Part shown: in pieces, positions 8,066 through 14,134 of the stretch | How positions within the stretch are numbered: the first letter of the stretch is position 1 | Layout: each line of letters starts with the position of its first letter | Assembly (NCBI GenBank): GCA_020217035.1 | Contig: JAIWOG010000246.1 | Span: 1-14,134, forward strand | Direction of reading: 5' to 3' | Length of the DNA stretch: 14,134 bases | Origin: Magnetospirillum sp. | Lineage (GTDB): Bacteria > Pseudomonadota > Alphaproteobacteria > Rhodospirillales > Magnetospirillaceae | Notes under the pieces: generated by a model | Seen by the model: the letters and a program-made list of their open reading frames with translations, nothing else | What the model was told of the DNA's origin: nothing | Databases searched by the model: none | Made by a program: the position numbers and the translations under genes

Positions 8066-8146
8066 TTTGGCCGTCGCATCAGGCCCCGCGCCCCAGGGTC
8101 TTCCTGTTGAATTTACCATCCTTTTGACTTTTCCAGAGGTTTGCCC

Positions 8147-10861
<2,715 letters not shown>

Positions 10862-10868
10862 ACCTCGC

Positions 10869-10896
10869 CGTCACTCCCGCCCTGGCGGGAGTGACG
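10869..10896. terminator. Bidirectional intrinsic terminator between secA and the convergent small gene
   Basis: CGTCACTCCCGC (10869-10880) and GCGGGAGTGACG (10885-10896) form a perfect 12-base-pair GC-rich stem with a CCTG loop, starting 8 bases after the secA stop. A short CTTT tail follows on the plus strand. The convergent 72-residue gene ends at 10900, so the same hairpin can also stop transcripts arriving from the right, although that side lacks a T-run. Confidence 0.8.
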
Positions 10897-10899
10897 CTT

Positions 10900-11118
10900 T
10901 CACGCCGGAGTCTTGGCTTCGGCCCAGTCCCTCAATTGGTCGGCCAACTCGCGGGCGGTACGTTCGTCCAAGTCGATGATGGTGAAGCGCGCCCGGCCTT
11001 CCTTGATGCGCAGGCGCAGCATGCGCAGGCCGCTGTCGTGGTCGACGGCCGACAGGCTGAGTTGGCGGCTCCACGGCGCTTCGATCTCGGCCAGGGGCGT
11101 GATCTTTTCCTCGGACAT
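10900..11118 (-). CDS. Conserved-looking 72-residue protein of unknown function
   Basis: I cannot assign a family with confidence. The protein is small, soluble and charged. An N-terminal stretch, SEEKITPLAEIEAPW (2-16), is followed by what looks like a short beta-sheet core: SRQLSLSAV, GLRMLRLRIKEG and ARFTIIDLD. A C-terminal amphipathic helix of about ERTARELADQLRDWAEAK (52-69) closes the protein. It has no cysteine and no membrane segment. The ATG at 11118 has an excellent AGGGAG site at 11125-11130 that overlaps the TAG stop of the dioxygenase gene upstream, leaving a gap of 10 bases. The two are almost certainly co-transcribed and translationally coupled. This suggests a partner or regulator of that enzyme, but that is inference from position only. 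Confidence 0.8.
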   Translation of the reverse strand: MSEEKITPLAEIEAPWSRQLSLSAVDHDSGLRMLRLRIKEGRARFTIIDLDERTARELADQLRDWAEAKTPA

Positions 11119-11128
11119 CTTGTTCTCC

Positions 11129-11992
11129 CTAAGAATCCTGAATTCTGTCGTGATATCGCGCCCGGTACAACAGACGCGGCCGCGCCGGATCGTCCGAGAA
11201 GCGTTCGCGGGTGTGCAGCACGTTGTTGCACAACAGGCCCCACCCCGCCTGCAACCGGCCCGTGAAGATGTCGGTCCCGCCCGCCTGCAGGATGTCGCGG
11301 ATCATTGCGGCGGCGGCTTCGGCCTCGGGATGCCATTCAATGGACCGCGTCCGCGCCGTGTAGCGCATGGCCAAACGCCCCTCCTCGGTGAAGAACACCG
11401 GTCCGGACATGGCCGGTCGGGTCATGCCTTCGTCGTCGTTGCCGGGGATGGTCATGGCCTGCGGCTGCGACAGGGCGCGAACCAGTTCGGGGTCGCGTTC
11501 GCGCAGTTGGATATACAGCAGGTCGGGGTCCATCAGCTTGTTCTCTCCCCCTTCCGCCGCCGGCCGGGTGCAATGCAGGATCAGCCCCTGCACCCTTGTG
11601 GCCGGCGGGTTGTAATAGCCGTCGGTGTGCCAGGCGATGGGACGTTCGGTATAAGGAATATAGCGCGACCGAGGCCCCTCGGCCGCCACCGCCAAGGGGG
11701 TGATGCCGTCGTCGTCGGCCAGGTGGTTGCGGTCCAGCGCAACCAGTCCGAAGCGACGCCCCAGTGCCGCCACCGCCTGCTTGTCGTCGCGATCCGGCTG
11801 GGGCGCGGTTTCCACGTAAAGGGCCATGTTGCAACGCCGAACCTGTCGTCGCAACGCCTCGGCCTCGGCGTCGGTCAGGGCCGTGATGTCGCCCACCTCG
11901 ACCACCAGTTCAGCCAAGTCATCGGGACGCGACGACAGCTTTTGGTCACGCCAGCGGCCATAGCCGGCCTCATCCAGCAGGTCGAATGCCAT
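11129..11992 (-). CDS. TauD/TfdA-family Fe(II)/2-oxoglutarate-dependent dioxygenase
   Basis: Enzymes of this family use iron, 2-oxoglutarate and oxygen to hydroxylate substrates such as taurine, sulfonates, carnitine precursors or herbicide acids. In the 287-residue version the iron-binding facial triad is visible: His122 and Asp124 in IAWHTDGYYNPP, and distal His260 in LLCNNVLHTRERF. An arginine for 2-oxoglutarate follows in RPRLLYRARYHDR (271-283). All key residues are present, so the enzyme is probably active, but the substrate cannot be inferred. The ATG at 11992 (MAFDLLDEAG) has an AAAGG about ten bases upstream. A GTG at 12001, adding three residues, overlaps the stop of an upstream short ORF and is a real alternative. 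The gene is divergent from dsrAB and coupled to the 72-residue gene downstream, which hints at a link with sulfur metabolism but does not show it. Confidence 0.88.
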   Translation of the reverse strand: MAFDLLDEAGYGRWRDQKLSSRPDDLAELVVEVGDITALTDAEAEALRRQVRRCNMALYVETAPQPDRDDKQAVAALGRRFGLVALDRNHLADDDGITPLAVAAEGPRSRYIPYTERPIAWHTDGYYNPPATRVQGLILHCTRPAAEGGENKLMDPDLLYIQLRERDPELVRALSQPQAMTIPGNDDEGMTRPAMSGPVFFTEEGRLAMRYTARTRSIEWHPEAEAAAAMIRDILQAGGTDIFTGRLQAGWGLLCNNVLHTRERFSDDPARPRLLYRARYHDRIQDS

Positions 11993-11997
11993 GACGA

Positions 11998-12096
11998 TCA
12001 CGCCTTTTCTTGCGATGCAGCATTAAATTCGCTAGCGCAGCAAATAACGGCCTTACAGCGACTTAACGTCATTCCAGCCAGGATTATATTTGTCAT
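11998..12096 (-). CDS. Possible 32-residue leader ORF upstream of the dioxygenase gene
   Basis: A short frame of 32 codons plus stop starts at an ATG (12096) with a near-perfect ribosome site, AGGGAGG at 12102-12108, five bases upstream. That is stronger than the site of the dioxygenase gene itself. Its TGA stop overlaps the GTG at 12001 as GTGA, the classic coupling arrangement. The peptide begins MTNIILAGMTL and contains three cysteines in SRCKAVICCASEF. Codon use (ATA, TTA, AGT, TGT, AAT) is far less GC-rich than the neighbours. This fits a regulatory leader peptide better than a conserved protein, or a chance ORF. No known family is recognised. Confidence 0.4.
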   Translation of the reverse strand: MTNIILAGMTLSRCKAVICCASEFNAASQEKA

Positions 12097-12157
12097 CGCA
12101 ACCTCCCTGTGACGTTTTTCGACTTTGCTAAAAGAATCCTCTTGGAACCTGCAACTC

Positions 12158-12180
12158 CATAATATTATGATCCATTAATG
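12158..12180. promoter_or_regulatory. Tandem AT-rich palindromes, operator-like
   Basis: CATAATATTATG at 12158-12169 is a perfect 12-base palindrome, and CATTAATG at 12173-12180 is a perfect 8-base palindrome three bases further on. They lie inside the candidate minus-strand promoter, the first over its -10 box. Such sites often bind dimeric regulators. The motif does not match the FNR consensus TTGAT-N4-ATCAA, and the regulator is unknown. Confidence 0.4.
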
Positions 12181-12186
12181 TAACAA
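12159..12186 (-). promoter_or_regulatory. Candidate promoter for the dioxygenase unit
   Basis: On the minus strand, TTGTTA (12186-12181) and TATTAT (12164-12159) form a sigma-70-like pair with a 16-base spacer. The start would fall near 12152, about 55 bases before the leader ORF. On the plus strand an overlapping weaker pair, TTGGAA (12142-12147) with TATTAT (12163-12168) or TTATGA (12165-12170), could drive dsrA, but would give a leader of over 200 bases. Confidence 0.4.
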
Positions 12187-12317
12187 GGGCGAAGGGTCCG
12201 CCGCGTCACTTTGATCGCGACGAGAGCCCGAACAAACAGCCCATACAGGGACGGTTCCAAGGCAGGCGAAAAAGCTACCTGGACACGACGAATTGATAAG
12301 AGAGGGATCCGCCCGTT

Positions 12318-12362
12318 CCGGCTGCCGTGCCGGATGGGACGAAGGGGGATTGTCGCGTCCGG
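12318..12362 (+). promoter_or_regulatory. Two mutually exclusive hairpins in the dsrA leader
   Basis: CCGGC (12318-12322) can pair with GCCGG (12329-12333). Alternatively, the 11-base arm at 12330-12340 can pair with 12352-12362 (CCGGATG-g-GAC against GTC-g-CGTCCGG, one mismatch and one G-U pair) around an 11-base loop. Both need bases 12330-12333, so only one can form. The larger stem ends about 30 bases before the dsrA ribosome site. No T-run follows, so it is not a normal terminator. Confidence 0.35.
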
Positions 12363-12409
12363 CCACAGCCGTTCGCCCCCGCAAACAGATGGTCAGGGAG
12401 AGTAGGACG

Positions 12410-13660
12410 ATGTCGAAGAAGATGCCCCAGACGCCGCTTCTGGACCAGTTGGAGAGCGGTCCCTGGCCGAGCTTCGTGACCGGCTTGAAGCGGCTGGCCA
12501 GCGATGAAGGCCAGCAATACGCCGATTACATGAAAAGCCTGCTGGGCCAGTTGGAACTGAGCTACGAGACCCGCAAGGGCTATTGGAAGGGCGGCACGGT
12601 CGGCGTGTTCGGCTATGGCGCCGGCGTCATCCCGCGCTTTTCCGAAGTGGCCGACAAGCACCCCGAATCGTCCGAGTTCCACACGCTGCGCATCATGCCG
12701 GCGCCGGGCTTCTTCTACGACACCAAGACCCTGCGGGCTTTGTGCGACATCTGGGCCGAGCACGGTTCCGGCCTGATCGCGCTGCACGGCCAGTCGGGCG
12801 ACATCATGATGCAGGGCTGCCGCACCGAACAGGTGCAGCATGCCTGGGACAAGATCAACGAGCTGGGCTTCGACATGGGCGGCGCCGGCGCCGGCGTGCG
12901 CACCGCCGCCAGCTGTGTCGGCCAGGCGCGCTGCGAACAAGCCTGCTTCGACACGCTCAAGGCCCATCGCACGGTGATCAACGACTTCACCGACGACATC
13001 CACCGCCCCAGCCTGCCCTACAAGATGAAGTTCAAGTTCTCGGGCTGCGCCAATGACTGCGCCAACGCGACGCAACGCGCCGACGTGGCCATCATCGGCA
13101 CCTGGCGCGATGACATGCAGGTCAACCAGGAAGAAGTGAAGGCCAAGGTCGCCCAACTGGGCCGCAAGGAATTCATCAACCAGGTGATCCGCATGTGCCC
13201 CAGCCAGGCCCTGGCGCTGAACGACGACGACACCTTGGATGTCGACAACAAGTCCTGCGTGCGCTGCATGCACTGCATCAACGTCTGCACCAAGGCGCTG
13301 AAGCCCGGCAAGGACCGCGGCATCGCCATCCTGGTGGGCGGCAAGCGCACGCTGAAGATCGGCGATCTGATGGGCTCGGTCCTGGTGCCCTTCATGAAGC
13401 TGGAAACCGAGGAAGACTACGAACGCCTGCTGGAAATGGCCCACAACATGCTGGACTTCTTCGCCGAGAACGCGCTGGAACACGAGCGTACCGGCGAGAT
13501 GATCGAACGCATCGGCGTGGTCAACTACCTGGAAGGCATCGGCCTGGATCTTGACGTCAACATGATCGCCCAGCCCCGCACCAATTCCTATGTCCGCACC
13601 GATGGCTGGGACGAGGAAGCGCGGAAGTGGAACGAGCGCAAGACCAACGCGGCCGAATAA
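12410..13660 (+). CDS. dsrA: Dissimilatory sulfite reductase alpha subunit DsrA (probably reverse, oxidative type)
   Basis: DsrA pairs with DsrB in an alpha2-beta2 siroheme enzyme of the cytoplasm. It interconverts sulfite and reduced sulfur, and in sulfur oxidisers it runs towards sulfite. The 416-residue product shows the siroheme-[4Fe-4S] signature C-x5-C...C-x3-C: Cys169 and Cys175 in SCVGQARCEQAC, and Cys213 and Cys217 in FSGCANDCAN. An inserted ferredoxin domain follows, with Cys283, Cys286, Cys289 and Cys293 in SCVRCMHCINVCTKAL and Cys263 in RMCPSQAL. The ATG at 12410 (MSKKMPQTPLLDQ) has AGGGAG at 12395-12400; in-frame extension further upstream is uncharacteristic. dsrB follows after 25 bases. 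The oxidative direction is inferred from the likely host lineage, not from a diagnostic residue. The name is very secure. Confidence 0.97.
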   Translation: MSKKMPQTPLLDQLESGPWPSFVTGLKRLASDEGQQYADYMKSLLGQLELSYETRKGYWKGGTVGVFGYGAGVIPRFSEVADKHPESSEFHTLRIMPAPGFFYDTKTLRALCDIWAEHGSGLIALHGQSGDIMMQGCRTEQVQHAWDKINELGFDMGGAGAGVRTAASCVGQARCEQACFDTLKAHRTVINDFTDDIHRPSLPYKMKFKFSGCANDCANATQRADVAIIGTWRDDMQVNQEEVKAKVAQLGRKEFINQVIRMCPSQALALNDDDTLDVDNKSCVRCMHCINVCTKALKPGKDRGIAILVGGKRTLKIGDLMGSVLVPFMKLETEEDYERLLEMAHNMLDFFAENALEHERTGEMIERIGVVNYLEGIGLDLDVNMIAQPRTNSYVRTDGWDEEARKWNERKTNAAE

Positions 13661-13685
13661 AGAAAGATAGAGGGAGACTTCGACA

Positions 13686-14134
13686 ATGAGCGAATTGCGC
13701 CGTCCCATCGAGAGCGGCGTGCCTGACAGCACGCAGTTCATGCATCCGGTCCTGCGGGACAATTACGGCCGCTGGGCCTGGCACGACCGCCCGCGTCCGG
13801 GCGTGCTGCGCCATGTGTCCGACACCGGCGTGGCCATGTTCACCGTGAAAGCCGGCACCCAGCGCCAGATGGACGTCCACACCATCCGCAAGCTGGCCGA
13901 CATCGCCGACGAGTTCTGCGACGGCTATATCCGCTTCACCATCCGTTCGGCGGTCGAGTTCATGACGCCGAAGGAAGAAAACGTCCAGCCGCTGATCGAC
14001 CGCCTGGAGGCCGAAGGCTTCCCGGTGGGCGGCACCGGCAACTCGGTGGGCTTCATCAGCCACACCCAGGGCTGGCTGCACTGCGACATCCCCGGCACCG
14101 ACGCCTCGGGCGTGGTCAAGGCGCTGATGGACCA
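13686..14134 (+). CDS. dsrB: Dissimilatory sulfite reductase beta subunit DsrB, N-terminal part (cut by window edge)
   Basis: DsrB carries the catalytically active siroheme in the DsrAB enzyme. The window includes the first 149 codons; the cysteine motifs lie beyond the end. The start at 13686 (MSELRRPIESGVPDS) has an AGGGAG site at 13671-13676, nine bases upstream, the same motif and spacing as dsrA. Recognisable DsrB segments are RDNYGRWAWHDRPRPGVL, VKAGTQRQMDVHTIRKLADIA, and the highly conserved SHTQGWLHCDIPGTDASG near residues 122-139. The gene is co-transcribed with dsrA, and other dsr genes are likely to follow outside the window. Confidence 0.96.
   Translation, partial: MSELRRPIESGVPDSTQFMHPVLRDNYGRWAWHDRPRPGVLRHVSDTGVAMFTVKAGTQRQMDVHTIRKLADIADEFCDGYIRFTIRSAVEFMTPKEENVQPLIDRLEAEGFPVGGTGNSVGFISHTQGWLHCDIPGTDASGVVKALMD

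Larger units (their letters stand above)
11993..12409. other. Divergent control region between the dioxygenase gene and dsrA
   Basis: This gap of about 415 bases is clearly more AT-rich in its left half (about 12010-12185) than the coding DNA around it. It holds the possible leader ORF, candidate promoters in both directions near 12142-12186, two AT-rich palindromes, and two competing hairpins in the dsrA leader. A 9-base inverted pair, CTTGGAACC (12141-12149) and GGTTCCAAG (12253-12261), lies about 100 bases apart. Between about 12190 and 12300 I see no convincing gene or promoter. Confidence 0.6.

Noticed and set aside
12141..12261. Distant 9-base inverted repeat CTTGGAACC / GGTTCCAAG as a looping operator
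   Set aside because: A 9-base match within a 400-base region is not rare by chance, and the flanks do not extend the match.
12211..12405. 64-codon plus-strand frame in the dsrA leader
   Set aside because: It starts at TTG with no ribosome site, its composition looks random, and it lies over the leader hairpins.
12293..12409. In-frame upstream extension of dsrA by 39 codons
   Set aside because: The extra residues are Arg-rich and unlike DsrA N-termini, while the ATG at 12410 has a good AGGGAG site and gives the usual length.
12275..13762. Minus-strand open frame of 495 codons opposite dsrA
   Set aside because: Composition is typical of an antisense shadow, and dsrA is certain on the plus strand.

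Overview
The window looks like chromosomal DNA of a high-GC alphaproteobacterium, most likely a Magnetospirillum-like member of the Rhodospirillales. This is inferred from three things: strongly GC-biased third codon positions, the neighbourhood of ppiC-type isomerase, argJ and secA, and a dissimilatory sulfite reductase (dsrAB) beside ordinary flagellar and housekeeping genes. No tRNA, rRNA, insertion sequence, CRISPR array or phage gene was seen.

Layout. (1) 1-3000, minus strand: a flagellar hook operon fliK-flgD-flgE (flgE cut by the window edge), with a well-matched sigma-54 promoter just upstream of fliK. (2) 3152-6562, minus strand: a probable operon of a periplasmic parvulin-type isomerase, argJ, a one-polypeptide fusion of a GNAT acetyltransferase with a MutT-type Nudix hydrolase, and a small two-helix membrane protein of unknown function. 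(3) 6728-10861, plus strand: an orphan membrane PAS histidine kinase, then secA with its own sigma-70-like promoter. A strong hairpin at 10869-10896 separates secA from the convergent genes to its right. (4) 10900-12001, minus strand: a TauD/TfdA-type Fe(II)/2-oxoglutarate dioxygenase coupled to a 72-residue protein of unknown function, possibly preceded by a 32-codon leader ORF. (5) 12410-14134, plus strand: dsrA and the 5' part of dsrB. Between (4) and (5) lies an AT-richer control region of about 310-415 bases, depending on whether the leader ORF is counted. It holds palindromes over candidate divergent promoters and two alternative hairpins in the dsrA leader.

How the genes work together. 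FliK and FlgD set the length of the hook and cap it while it is built from FlgE. The isomerase and SecA both serve protein export. ArgJ makes ornithine and N-acetylglutamate for arginine synthesis, and the MutT half of its neighbour probably cleans the nucleotide pool. DsrAB is the core siroheme enzyme of dissimilatory sulfur metabolism, probably running in the oxidative direction if the host is Magnetospirillum-like. The divergent dioxygenase and 72-residue protein may be co-regulated with it, but nothing in their sequences proves a role in sulfur chemistry.

Most genes here are familiar families and I do not see a wholly new system. The parts most worth a second look are the dsr-divergent dioxygenase unit with its possible leader peptide and control region, the GNAT-MutT fusion, and the orphan kinase placed between the isomerase and secA.
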